Shown piece after piece: positions 25,501 through 35,323 of a DNA stretch of 64,000 bases. Numbering within the stretch: position 1 is the stretch's first letter; every line of letters starts with the position of its first letter. This DNA is from Nigrospora sphaerica (taxonomy: Eukaryota; Ascomycota; Sordariomycetes; Amphisphaeriales; Apiosporaceae): the NCBI GenBank assembly GCA_018287875.1, contig JAGVVL010000027.1:620001-684000 (forward strand), given 5' to 3'. The position numbers and the translations under genes were made by a program. The notes beneath the pieces were generated by a model that saw nothing but the letters and a program-made list of their open reading frames with translations, had not been told where the DNA came from and made no database searches.

Positions 25501-27015
25501 AACGCGGCGACGGGCGCGCCCCTCCAGACGCTCGAGGGCCATAGCAATATTGTTAACTCGGTCGCGTTCTCGCCCGACGGCGCCGTCGTGGCGTCGGCGT
25601 CATACGACGAGACCGTCCGGCTCTGGAACGCGGCGACGGGCGCGCCCCTCCAGACACTCGAGGGCCATAGCGGTTCTGTCAGGTCGGTCGCGTTCTCGCC
25701 CGACGGCGCCGTCGTAGCGTCGGCGTCGGAGGACCAGACCGTCCGGCTCTGGAACGCGGCGACGGGCGCGCCCCTCCAGACGCTCAAGGGCCATAGTGAT
25801 TGGGTCAACTCGGTCGCGTTCTCGCCTGACGGCGCCGTCGTGGCGTCGGCGTCGGACGACCAGACCGTCCGGCTCTGGAACGCGGCGACGGGCGCGCCCC
25901 TCCAGACGCTCGAGGGCCATAGCAGTATTGTTAACTCGGTCGTGTTCTCGCCCGACGGCGCCGTCGTGGCGTCGGCGTCGGCCGACCAGACCGTCCGGCT
26001 CTGGAACGCGGCGACGGATGCGCCCCTCCAGACGCTCGAGGGCCATAGCTTTTCTGTCAACTCGGTCGTGTTCTCGCCCGACGGCGCCGTCGTAGCGTCG
26101 GCGTCGGACGACCAGACCGTCCGGCTCTGGAACGCGGCGACGGGCGCGCCCCTCCAGACGCTCAAGGGCCATAGCTTTTCCGTCAACTCGGTCGCGTTCT
26201 CGCCCGACGGCGCCGTCGTGGCGTCAGCGTCGTACGACGAGACCGTCCGGCTCTGGAACGCGGCGACGAGCGCGCCCCTCCAGACGCTCGAGGGCCATAG
26301 CGGTTCTGTCAACTCGGTCGCGTTCTCGCCCGACGGCGCCGTCGTGGCGTCAGCGTCGTACGACGAGACCGTCCGGCTCTGGAACGCGGCGACGGGCGCG
26401 CTCCTCCAGACACTCGAGGGCCATAGCGGTTTTGTCAGGTCGGTCGCGTTCTCGCCCGACGGCGCCGTCGTGGCGTCGGCTTCGGACGACCAGACCGTCC
26501 GGCTCTGGAGCGCGGCGACGGGCGCGCCTCTCCAGACGCTCGAGGGCCATAGTGGTTCGGTCAACTTAGTCGCGTTCTCGCCCGACGGCGCCGTCGTGGC
26601 GTCGGCATCGGAGGACCAGACCGTCCGGCTCTGGAATGCCGCGACGAGCGTTTGCTTTCAAACAACGAATCTGGGCACCAGTTTGCAGGACCTATCCTTC
26701 AGTGAGGATGGCTTGTCACTTGTCACTGAAGCTGGCACTATTACTATAGCTAGCGGGACACAACCTGCGAGCACGGGTCCTATCGGTAAGGACACTATCT
26801 CGCCGCGTTTGGCTAATTCTACCCAAGCAGGAGTTCGCCTTGGCCTTGGGATCAGTGAGGATCGTTGCTGGATTACTCAAGGTGATCGTAATCTGCTCTG
26901 GCTACCGGTGGATGTACGGCCAGGTTGTTCAGCTATGCATGGTTATACGGTAGCGCTCGGCAATGGGTCAGGAAAGGTTACGATCATGCAATTTGCACAA
27001 GACACTGTCTCGTAG
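22574..27015 (+). CDS. HET-NACHT-WD40 NLR (HNWD type, HET-E/HET-D/HET-R architecture)
   Basis: Exons 22574..24883 and 24931..27015 around a 47-nt intron (GTAAGTG...TATAG) give 1464 residues without interruption. The start MRLLQ is the usual start of HET proteins. Residues ~22-235 are a HET domain: YAILSHTW, FWVDTCCIDK, LSEAINSMFRWY, SRWFTRGWTLQEL and YSLFGIFGVFLPPIYGEG. The NACHT domain follows, with Walker A GMAGTGKST (302-310) and Walker B ILVVIDALDECD (403-413). After a helical linker come 12 WD40 repeats of 42 residues, then a degenerate blade and a C-terminal LLWLP-containing tail typical of this group. In Podospora such genes control heterokaryon incompatibility: ligand binding by the WD40 sensor oligomerises NACHT and the HET domain triggers cell death. 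An equivalent role here is inferred from architecture. The gene looks intact and is followed within 2 bp by an LTR-like repeat. Confidence 0.93.
25145..26656 (+). repeat. Twelve 126-bp WD40 repeats with near-identical sequence
   Basis: Each unit encodes a 42-residue blade ending LWNAATGAPLQT. Differences are confined to a few positions: the E/K before GHS, the two residues after GHS (GS, FS, NI, DW, SI, GF), R/N at the next variable site, A/V before FSPDG, the residue pair around SxDx (YDQ, DDQ, YDE, EDQ, ADQ) and the residue after AT (G, D, S). This pattern is known for HNWD sensors under concerted evolution plus diversifying selection. Confidence 0.92.
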
Positions 27016-27016
27016 G

Positions 27017-27214
27017 TGTGATGGCACACACCTGGCCTTATCTTATCGAACCTACGGAAGGGTGGTTCGTGCGAGAGGCGGGCCTACTACTATCCTGGTG
27101 GACCGGGATAGTTGGTCTTCCTTTCTCTTCTCCAGGTTTAGGTAAATTTTACCTTCAATTGACCAAGTACTTGCTGACAGCATTGCCTTCAGATCGCACC
27201 TACGTCTCGTGACA
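27017..27214 (+). repeat. Dispersed LTR-like repeat, second copy
   Basis: Begins TGTGATGGC 1 bp after the NLR stop codon and ends TCGTGACA. It aligns end to end with the inverse of 4772..4963. It separates the intact NLR from the HeLo-like fragment. No flanking target duplication is visible. Confidence 0.6.
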
Positions 27215-27510
27215 GTGCCGACATGTTCGGACATGGCTTTGATCTGATTGTCTCGGAAGAAGCCCAGGCCGACTTGATCTCGCCATGAAATGCCACCTTC
27301 AGCAGAATGTCGCGTCCACCGTTGTAGATCAGCCCTAAACTCGGTGCAGGACGTCATGCAGGACGTAATCGCATGCTCCGATTGCTCGGCTATCGTCGTG
27401 CCCAAGGCGGTCCATTGCGGCTGACTGACTGCTTTCAGGGACTCCAGCGTCCCTTCAACAAAGCTAACATCTTCACGGAGCGCTTCCACCGTGGAGGGGC
27501 CTCGGAGACA
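27215..27510 (-). pseudogene. Fragment of a HeLo-like fungal STAND N-terminal domain
   Basis: The minus strand encodes LVCLRGPSTVEALREDVSF, SEHAITSCMTSCTEFRADL and GISWRDQVGLGFFRDNQIK, typical of the HeLo-like N-terminal domain found in front of NACHT or NB-ARC in many fungal NLRs. There is no start codon context, no downstream NTPase, and its end runs into the LTR-like repeat at 27214. Its other end abuts plus-strand TPR sequence. It is a truncated relic. Confidence 0.6.
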
Positions 27511-27945
27511 TACCAGAACCAAGGCCGATGGGACGAGGCCGAGAAGTTAGAGGCGGAAGTGATGGAGACTCGCAAGGAGAGACTCGGGCCTGCTCATCCC
27601 GACACGCTCATCAGCATGAACAACCTGGCATCGACGCACTGGAACCAGGGCCGATGGTGCGAGGCCGAGAAACTGGAGGTGAAAGTGATGGAGACGCATC
27701 AGGAGAAACTCGGGCGTGCTCATCCCGACACGCTCATTAGCATGGCTAACCTTGCGTCGACGTATCTCTGCAACAGGCGAATCCCAGAAGCGATCGGGAT
27801 GTTAGAGCACGTGGTGACGGTACAGAAAGAGACACTCCGAGAGGGACACCATGACTGACTTACTTCTGAGGACGCTCTTATGAGGGCCTACATATTCAAC
27901 CGGCGGATCAATGATGCGATCGGAATATTTGGTCAATCTTGGTAA
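27505..27945 (+). pseudogene. TPR-array fragment of an NB-ARC/TPR NLR
   Basis: Tetratricopeptide units of 42 residues (YQNQGRWDEAEKLEAEVMET, LGPAHPDTLISMNNLAST, then YLCNRRIPEAIGMLEHVV) are open from about 27505 to a TGA at 27856-27858. The same frame continues with TSEDALMRAYIFNRRINDAIG to a TAA at 27943. The family consensus has Arg after HHD, so the TGA looks like a CGA-to-TGA change. No NTPase precedes it; this is a C-terminal fragment. Confidence 0.7.
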
Positions 27946-28059
27946 CGGGAGTCGGAAAGGGTCCTGTCTGAGCTTATCTACTCGCACCCCCAATCGGTAA
28001 ACCTGAATGATAGGGCACCGGCATTGACTGATCGACTGAAACTTGCAGTTGAAAGCTTT

Positions 28060-29240
28060 ACAGGTCAAACCTGGAATTGGTGGCCTCTCGCATCCAGGAT
28101 GATGCCGTTGAAGGAGCATCATGTCCGCTTGACATGACAATGTGTAAGACCTCCCCAACATACGAATTTGTAACGTTAAATCTGACCTTATAGAAATGTG
28201 GCCGTGAGAGGATGGGTATGGTTCCCCAAGAACTAGGTCAACATTTGCAGATGACCATGAATATACTGTCATAGTACAGTGGAAGCTCCGAGGGCATTCA
28301 TACGAGACTAACTACACCTCAACCAGTCCGCTTTGTCCAACCAGCTGCTCAAATGATACCGTTTTCTGGAGCGGCAACGTCAATGCCCCTTGGAAGCTAC
28401 AATGGAGCCGAAGGACAGGGTATTCGCTCCCGCGCCAGGAACCCCTCTCGACGACCCCAATCATCGCCTCAAAAGAAGCTTGCTATATATCTCATGGTTG
28501 ACAATAACAGTATCTTCTCTTGGCGGAGATGACTGCAGAGAAGCAAGATACTATCCACAAGCTTGGAGGATGACGAGTTATACCACGCCTTGCGAACGGA
28601 ATACTGGAAACACCGTGGGTGGTGGAGAAAATGGTTCAGTCTTCACACATTCCAAGGGTGTGAGTTTTACAAAGTAAGTTGATAGATATTTGCATCCTCT
28701 TGGAAAGGCCACACAGAGCTTGAGAAACTTTCGTGCTGCGACTCCCAAAATTTCAGAGACAACCACTGACATTATATTCAAAGAGTTTGAATGTTACCGA
28801 ACCAGTAGATACCGAGAATCCGAGGAAGGGATACCTGATAATAACAGCAATTATATTACACGGCGCGGCCGAAGCCTCCCCAGGTCAGCCTCGAGGAATT
28901 CCGGGATGGATTCTGGTATGGAGCCGATTCTTCGCACCAATACGATACAGTGAGGAGGATCCCACAAAATGACCTTTCAAAGAGTGCCGAACTTCAACCT
29001 CGGTACTTTTGGGGTATAGTGTCCATGGAAGAGAAGTCCGCCCTCATGGTGACCATTTACACCTGGCTCGCAGCAATGCCTCTCATCCCTTCGGTCTGGT
29101 TTTTCTTCCCGTGGCTCAACCCAGATCCTCATATGGACGAGTTTCAAATGGTCAATCACAGAGATAATCTTTCTAACGCATTTGTGCCGTTGGGAATATC
29201 AATTGCACTTCTCATGGCTGTCCTTATCTGTATAGTCTGA
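28060..29240 (+). pseudogene. Relic of a conserved fungal membrane-anchored protein (WWPL family)
   Basis: Pieces in shifting frames match a family I know only as hypothetical: WWPLASRMMPLKEHHVRLT followed by a TGA where Trp is expected (near 28077-28140), LEDDELYHALRTEYWKHRGW and WFSLHTFQGCEFYK before a GTAAGT donor near 28672, and a last segment (about 28884-29240) with RRIPQNDLSKSAELQPRYFW and two hydrophobic spans (IYTWLAAMPLIPSVWFFFPW, FVPLGISIALLMAVLICIV). At least one frameshift and one nonsense codon separate the pieces, so it is probably dead. Such proteins are often encoded near HET or NLR genes; the function is unknown. Confidence 0.5.
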
Positions 29241-29289
29241 GGTGGTAGGCAAGCGGATATGAGCAAAAATGGTTGTCTGCAAGTATTAT

Positions 29290-29826
29290 TACTGTTTTGA
29301 TAATTCTTCAAAACAGGATCGGCCGCCCCTCTTTGGGAGCAACCGACGTGAGGACTCCAGTCAGGGCACCCGGAAGCCGGACCAGCAGGGCACTTCGTAC
29401 CACCCCAGCTACCAACGCGACTTCCATCCTGACCGTCGAAGCGACCGTCGTTCGGCCAACCGACATTTCGACAATCGCCGTGTTGACGACCGTTGCCAAG
29501 ACCGCCGCCGGGAAGATCGCCGCCAGGACCGACGTGACGTTCCACGAGACTATCGCCCGTCCGGACGGAACAACCGGGAGTGGAAGAAAGAAGACAAAGT
29601 CTTTCACACGGGACCCGCCGATGACCCCGCTGTTGGAGGGTTGGATCCAGAACCAGAGCCTTCGGAGGCAGGATCCGGAGACGACTCTGGTGGCGACAAC
29701 TCTTCGGACGAAGGATATCACGTCCACGTTTTGGATACCACGGTGTCCTGTCAACGTTGTGACCGCCGCTTTGATACACGACACCAACTGAAGGCACATC
29801 AACGTCGTTGTAGTCTTAAGGACTAG
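29290..29826 (+). pseudogene. Asp/Arg-rich fragment with a C2HC zinc finger (probable retroelement gag relic)
   Basis: The open frame encodes an Arg/Asp-rich low-complexity segment (RRSDRRSANRHFDNRR type), an acidic stretch, then VSCQRCDRRFDTRHQLKAHQ ending RRC, a C-x2-C-x12-H-x3-C finger, and stops soon after. Fungal gypsy elements often carry a similar knuckle between gag and protease. There is no protease or polymerase downstream. A small zinc-finger gene is the alternative. Confidence 0.35.
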
Positions 29827-30019
29827 TTGAAGGGTCAGCTGATCCATACTCCGCTCATGTCGGCTGATATTTTTTAAATGTTGAGGCACCCATGGTTGCG
29901 GTTCACAGTACCGGGTATAGACCATACTGTGAAGTACGTACCTATAGCCAAAAGCGGCTATTTCCTGTTTTTCTTGAAATCTACATTCCATAAGCTGGAC
30001 GCTGAACATGAACCTCACT

Positions 30020-30220
30020 CTACTTGTCTATTGGGCTTCCCGAATCGTTTCTTTTCGGCCCGTAGCGGCACGCCGCATGGCTTCGATAGACTTGCGCCCG
30101 CTTTCGACGTAAACGATCGGGGGCTGTTTCTCCTATCTTGTCCCTCACCTCTACATCAGCCTTGCTCTGAAGGAGAATTTCCGCCACTCCAGCGGGCCAG
30201 GCTTTAGAAGGCAAAACCAA
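30020..30220 (-). pseudogene. Ankyrin-repeat scrap downstream of the PNP gene
   Basis: The minus strand reads VAEILLQSKADVEVRDKIGE, one ankyrin repeat. Ankyrin-like VYVESGRKSIEAMRRAA follows in another frame. Together with the PNP gene upstream it looks like the remains of a PNP-NACHT-ankyrin NLR whose NTPase was deleted. Confidence 0.5.
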
Positions 30221-30269
30221 GGGCGTGAGAAAAGGGTAATTTTTCCTATTCGAATGTAGGTCGGTTTCG

Positions 30270-30435
30270 ATTCGAACTATTTATCCCTGTAACTCTATCC
30301 CGCAGTCAAGTGCGCACGCGGCGGTGGCTAGCCCCTGCCCATCACTTCCCGCATTCGAACTATTTATCCCTGTAACTCTATCCCGCAGTCAAGTGCGCAC
30401 GCGGCGGTGGCTAGCCCCTGCCCATCACTTCCCGC
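30270..30435 (+). repeat. Perfect 83-bp tandem duplication
   Basis: 30270..30352 and 30353..30435 appear identical. The second copy contains the last codons and stop of the minus-strand PNP gene; the first lies just downstream of it. It is a recent duplication or an assembly artefact. Confidence 0.92.
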
Positions 30436-31508
30436 ATTGACAAGCTGTGTTCCACGTCGACTCCTTTCACCTTGCAAAGAAGGGCCTTGCAATGGGCCGC
30501 CGCTACCGCCGCCGCATAAAACTGCCACCCGTCCTGCTTGTGCGTATCGGCATAGTCGCATATGCCCCGGATCACGAGACAGGGGATCGTATTCATGATT
30601 CCCGCCGCTTCCATCTCGAAGCAGATGGCATCGTCGTAGCCGCGGCGGAGCCGGCTCCGGTCTTCGGGGTTCTTGACCACTCCCCCTCCCGATAGGATGA
30701 GTCCACGGTGAGTGACGGGTACCTCGGGGTGAAGACGCGGGGGGCGGGGCACGACGTGTGGGCGCCCAGAAACCTTGCAAGCACCGCAGTCGGACCCTTT
30801 CTTGACGTGGGAGAAGCTGCTCTCGAACAGGACGTCTTCATGGACAGGTCGCTCGTACCCTTGCTGCCTTGTGATTTGCTGCAGAATCCTCGCGACCGGG
30901 CTCTTGCCCTTGAGCTCGTCTTGCTCCAGGGAGCCGTCGGCGCTGAGGAGGATGTCGGGCGGGTTGTCGAGGGTCCCCGTGCAGACGAATTCCCCGTTGG
31001 CCTCGTACCTCCCCGAGTCGTACTGGACGACACTGGGGTGGTTGCGCCGCGGCACGCTGACGGTCACGTCGCCGAGGTGGACGTCGTGTCCGGGGCCGGG
31101 GATGCCGCCCCCGATGCCGACCATCAAGGCGATGCGGACGCGGGGGAACTGCAGGCCAACGGCCGCCGCGCAGTGGGCGGCGTTGACGGGCCCCATGCGC
31201 GTCGGCCGCGCGATGACGACTGTGTGGTCCGCGATGCGGCCGTACGAGTACACATAGTCTTGCGGTTGGCCGCGGCCCGGCAGCGCGCAGCCGAAGCGCT
31301 CATCGAGCGCGTGCTTGACGGCCACGGCTTCGTGGGCGAGAGCACAGAAGATGGCCACCGTGACGTCCTGCGGGCGTATGGGCCGCAGCTGTTCATCGGA
31401 ATCCGACTCGCTGGTCTCGGTCTTCCATGAATGGTTGCGGTCCGGGGCGTGGGGCCGGGCCTCGCCCGGCTTTACGTTCCGAGCAGGGTTCCGCGTCGGC
31501 TGCATCAT
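30411..31508 (-). CDS. Free-standing PNP_UDP (nucleoside phosphorylase-like) domain protein, probably a truncated NLR
   Basis: 365 residues from the Met at 31508 (a second Met follows at once). The protein parallels residues 1-340 of the NLR at the left edge: QDVTVAIFCALAHEAVAVKH, VGIGGGIPGPGHDVHLGDV, THRGLILSGGGVVKNPEDR and CFEMEAAGIMNTIPCLVIRG, with the substrate-binding FEMEAAG motif intact. The reading frame stops after SMREVMGRG, exactly where the paralogue continues into the NACHT linker (PMRELIDKG), and only ankyrin scraps lie beyond. Either a deletion left a stand-alone phosphorylase-like protein or the locus is a pseudogene with an intact first exon. Nucleosidase or phosphorylase activity on purine nucleosides is the family reaction and was not demonstrated here. 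Confidence 0.75.
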   Translation of the reverse strand: MMQPTRNPARNVKPGEARPHAPDRNHSWKTETSESDSDEQLRPIRPQDVTVAIFCALAHEAVAVKHALDERFGCALPGRGQPQDYVYSYGRIADHTVVIARPTRMGPVNAAHCAAAVGLQFPRVRIALMVGIGGGIPGPGHDVHLGDVTVSVPRRNHPSVVQYDSGRYEANGEFVCTGTLDNPPDILLSADGSLEQDELKGKSPVARILQQITRQQGYERPVHEDVLFESSFSHVKKGSDCGACKVSGRPHVVPRPPRLHPEVPVTHRGLILSGGGVVKNPEDRSRLRRGYDDAICFEMEAAGIMNTIPCLVIRGICDYADTHKQDGWQFYAAAVAAAHCKALLCKVKGVDVEHSLSMREVMGRG

Positions 31509-32720
31509 GCCAGGTAGATCGGTAACAGAGAAGAAGGGAGAGAAGTCGTTGCGATGAACCAGGAAGGGGGGGAGAGGGGAGCGATGGGGAGAACGCGGGA
31601 GCAACAGGGAGAACGGAGGAGCAATGGGGAGAAGGCGGGTTCGAACAGGAAATGCCAGCAGTTGTTGAAAGGTATTTATATTCAGGAGGTAGGTAATCAT
31701 GAATATCTCAGGTTTAGTGGTAGTAACTATTCATACGGCACTTATAGGTTGGCGTCCAGTGGGATATGGAAACCATGGCATTGCTACCTACCTCACTTGG
31801 CCCGATCCAAAGTCCATGAAACAGACAGAAACCAACACAAGAGCGGCGCGCTTAAACCATCGGGTCGTCTGAGCATGAAGGGCAGTCAGCGCCGGGGAGC
31901 GCACATATGCCCAAGGCAAAAAGTGGAGGGAATACGGTGGTGAGAGGCCCGAAGCAGCGAGCGGGCGGGTTACTATCATCCATGGAGAGGCCGCATCTTC
32001 GGCCCCCAAAAAGCCCCACGATAGTCTTTCGAAACCAGGTCGGCAGCCAATTGCAAGGGCCGCCACGGGGGCCGCGCGCCTATCCAGGATGGTGGTGGAG
32101 ACCTCGCGCTTTGCTGCGTACCAACCTCGACATACCCGTGTAGTAGATGCGTCCGTGTTGGTCGTGGCTTGGCGGACGGCACATAGTGCGCGCCCGCTAC
32201 GGGCGTCAATCGTAACCGCGCGGAAACGGGGCGGGTTGGCGGCCTCGTTTAGCTCGAGCCTCCCGGCCTCTCGTCCCTGCAACGGTGTTTCCGTGGCAGG
32301 TCCAATACTGCAGTCGTATGTCGGCCGAGAGAAGCACACAGAGACGGGAATGGGCCGGGGCGGAACGAAGGGTGCGGTGCGTGCGCTATTGAGGTGGCAG
32401 GTTACGGGTGGAGGCGTCAGTCATTACAGCTCGAGGATTCTTGTCTCCGAGGACGCATGCGCCTTGGTTACTACCCCGAGACAGACGTCGAGAGGTGAGA
32501 GCATTGGATATGGTAAAATCTTTATTAAAAGATAGTAAAAGCCCATGCGGGATAACCCTAGCAGAGAATGAGACCCATCGCAAAAAAGCACATCCCAGTT
32601 GCCGCCGTCGTATCAAATCGTTGCTTGGGGGGCCACGAGGTGCCGAGAAGGAGAAGATGCCCAAAATGCAGCCGCGACTCGGCCGCGTGTCCACTCCTCA
32701 CACAACCACCAGCAGCCACC
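31509..32720. other. Intergenic region
   Basis: Purine-rich directly upstream of the PNP gene (agggagaa units near 31560-31640), then no supported frame. Confidence 0.5.
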
Positions 32721-33539
32721 CTACCGCACCGTAGGTTGCGCCTCGGCCGACGGCGCCGTGCTGACGCTCTCGACTCGCGTCGTCCAGAACGTCTTGATCT
32801 CGGGCCACAGCGCGGTGGCGGGGTCCGGCTTGGGGAGGGCCGCGTCCAAGGGGCGGGCGAGGGTCGGGTAATGGGCGACGGGGGCGCCGGACGCGAGGGC
32901 GGGCGATGACGGGCGGCGCGACGATGACGACGATGACGAGTTGTACGTCGCGTTGTTCGGGGGTGCGAAAACGTAGGGTCGGTGGTGCGACGACGCCCGC
33001 GGCGCCCCCGAGCTTCCGTTCGCCGGCGGCCAGGGCAACGGGTACGCAGGCGCCGAGGCGGCGGCTGCTACCGAGACCGTTGCGTACGCCGCCGCTGCGT
33101 GGGGTACCGCCGTGGTGACGTTTGCGGCGGCGGTGCGGTTTGTCCGGGACGAGGCCTGGTACACGGGTGCGGGGGTGAAGACCAAGGGGGCCGACGCCGG
33201 GGGGGCCGCGTGGGACATGTTCGCCGCCATGGTGTAGTTGGTGGCGGACAGGCGAGCCGGCGAGGCCGAGGAAGACACGGCCGACGGCTCGGTTTTCTGC
33301 GGCCTGGATCCGTACGCGTCGACCGAGGCGGTCCCGTTCAACGACACGCCGGGCAGGACCGAGGTCCGCAACGTCGTCGGCACGGCGTTTAGAAACCAGT
33401 ATCCAGATACGGATCCTGTGCTGTGAGCGAGCGTCGCCGTGGTTGAGGCCGAGGTATTGTAAGACATGCGGCCGTGTTCTGCGTAGTTCGCAGCTAGGCT
33501 GCCGCTGGCGCCAAAGAGAAGAAGGGGCGAACAGCGCAT
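32721..33539 (-). CDS. Ser/Thr/Ala-rich secreted protein
   Basis: Start chosen at 33539 (MRCSPLLLFGASGSLA), which gives a signal peptide; an in-frame Met 16 codons upstream would bury it. The 272-residue product is low-complexity: rich in Ala, Ser, Thr and Pro, with many N-glycosylation sequons (NTS, NGT, NYT, NMS, NRT, NVT, NGS, NAT, NSS) and a poly-Ser run, and no predicted GPI tail or membrane span. It is probably a cell-surface or wall-associated glycoprotein. No domain is recognised. Composition suits a secreted protein, but GC-rich repeats on the opposite strand make open frames common here. Confidence 0.5.
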   Translation of the reverse strand: MRCSPLLLFGASGSLAANYAEHGRMSYNTSASTTATLAHSTGSVSGYWFLNAVPTTLRTSVLPGVSLNGTASVDAYGSRPQKTEPSAVSSSASPARLSATNYTMAANMSHAAPPASAPLVFTPAPVYQASSRTNRTAAANVTTAVPHAAAAYATVSVAAAASAPAYPLPWPPANGSSGAPRASSHHRPYVFAPPNNATYNSSSSSSSRRPSSPALASGAPVAHYPTLARPLDAALPKPDPATALWPEIKTFWTTRVESVSTAPSAEAQPTVR

Positions 33540-35323
33540 TGTGACGGTGCTGTGGGGAGATGGGTGGTGGTGCTTTGGCTTGACCACGCTCGAACCTGTA
33601 AGCCGTGAGGTGGGATGGCTGTGAAGATGTCGGAATTGTTATCTCGAGCGAATAACTGGCATGTTATACCCGAGACCATTGTTGCCGTACTTGCCAGGAC
33701 GACGCATGAAAAGCACAAGGAGGCGATCACCCTCCCCGAAGGATTGCCGGCGTGTCTTCGGAGGATGCGATCCTTTGAGCGGGGAGTATGCGCGGAGGGG
33801 CCGGCGCTGCTCTCGTCTCGACCCCGAAGCGGCCCGGCCACGACCTATCCCTCAACCGAAATAACAGACAGGCATATCGTCCGTCGATCCACCGAATCCT
33901 ATGGTTCCAATGCGAGCAAACGGGCCACGGATTCGACCTGCGGGCAGAATTGCCGGGGTTACTCGCGGAAGACGGCATACCTGATACCAGCAGTATCCTT
34001 CTCGCACCCGCTCGTTCATCTTCACGGCCTGAAGTAGACCTAGGGCATTAGCCTGGCGGCGTCCCGTGGATCGCCGGCCGCCCTGCCCGCCCGGAACGGG
34101 AGCCCTGTAAGTGAGACCACATGCGCTCGTCCATGCGGCGAGACACACAAGGTTAAAACCGAGTCTAAAAAACGTGTCCAGCTCTTAAGCTGTCATCTTA
34201 TCGGAGATCAGGCGGACCCGACCAGTTAGAGGGGGTCCAAGACATGTCCTATCAGCGCGCCGTGGTGGATGGTGATCTTGCGCAACGCTTGCTGCCGCCC
34301 TGCTTCGTCCGTCCGATCACCGAGCACGCCATTCACCTTCGGGCCACGGCTGGTGTGCCCAGTTCACACTTGGATTCAGGTACGTCGTCGACGGCTTGGA
34401 TGGGATGAAGTCTATCACCGTGTCTCCACGAGAAGGTTTAAAAAGCACGCTCGTGTGGAAATAAGGGTGAGCGATTGGACGAACTGGTGCCTAGTGGCCG
34501 CGGCAGTTGGCGTACTGGATGGCCAGGTCGCAGATACCGGGCTCAAGATGTTTCCTATGTCCATGCCGTCCTCCAGATGGCCGCGGTTCCGGTGCAGCGG
34601 CGGCCGTCAACAGACCCGCGCCGGGCGGTATTGCTAGTGGTCTGGACGAAGTGGGGAGATAGGCCCGAGTCGCAACGGCCGCTCTCGCCTCGAGTTGGGA
34701 CTTGCCGCAGGCTGCGCCGCGCTTGAATCCAAGCTTGACATGCGTATGGGCACGCAGAAGGTGCCTTGGGTCTCGATGTATATATTGACGCCGAGATGCT
34801 GCAGTGCACCGGCGACGGTATTCCGTGCTTTCTGCCGGATTTCGCCCTCGTCCGGGACGTTGTAGGACGCGACGACCGGTCCAGGTAGGCGACCAGTCCC
34901 ATGACGGCAAAAGTACATGAGGTGATGAATGGCTCATGGCCGCTGTCGACAATGGATAGTAGGCGTGTTCCAGCCGATCGCTTGTGGGTGAGGGTGCTCA
35001 GCCTGACCAGAGGACCTCCAGACCCCCCAGCGGGTACATGTACCCCCCTCTTCAGCCCCCATGCTTGTCAAGCGACCCTGGAGCTCCAAGCAAGGGCCAA
35101 TTTGGGCCCCAAGTTAGCGGCTAGAACCCACCCCCACGGGGATAAGGGCGGAAACTACAGGCGGTGGGTTTTGCGCTCCACAGCGCCTTCGTGCCGTTCT
35201 GATGGGGGCGTTGACTCAATCGAAAAAAAAAGGCAGCCGTCGTAGCATGGCACTTTTTACCACTACGCGACAAACGACCTTCGCCGCCAAAACTTTCGAT
35301 TCATTCCCGGCATCGCGGAGAGG
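33540..35323. other. Region without a supported gene
   Basis: Several short open frames on both strands lack motifs. A minus frame at 34634..34918 has balanced composition but no start, splice or family support. Confidence 0.45.

Noticed and set aside
24918..26564. Long minus-strand open frame antisense to the WD40 array
   Set aside because: It is the mirror of the 126-bp repeat array: the repeated bias keeps the antisense frame open. No motif other than the echo of the repeats.
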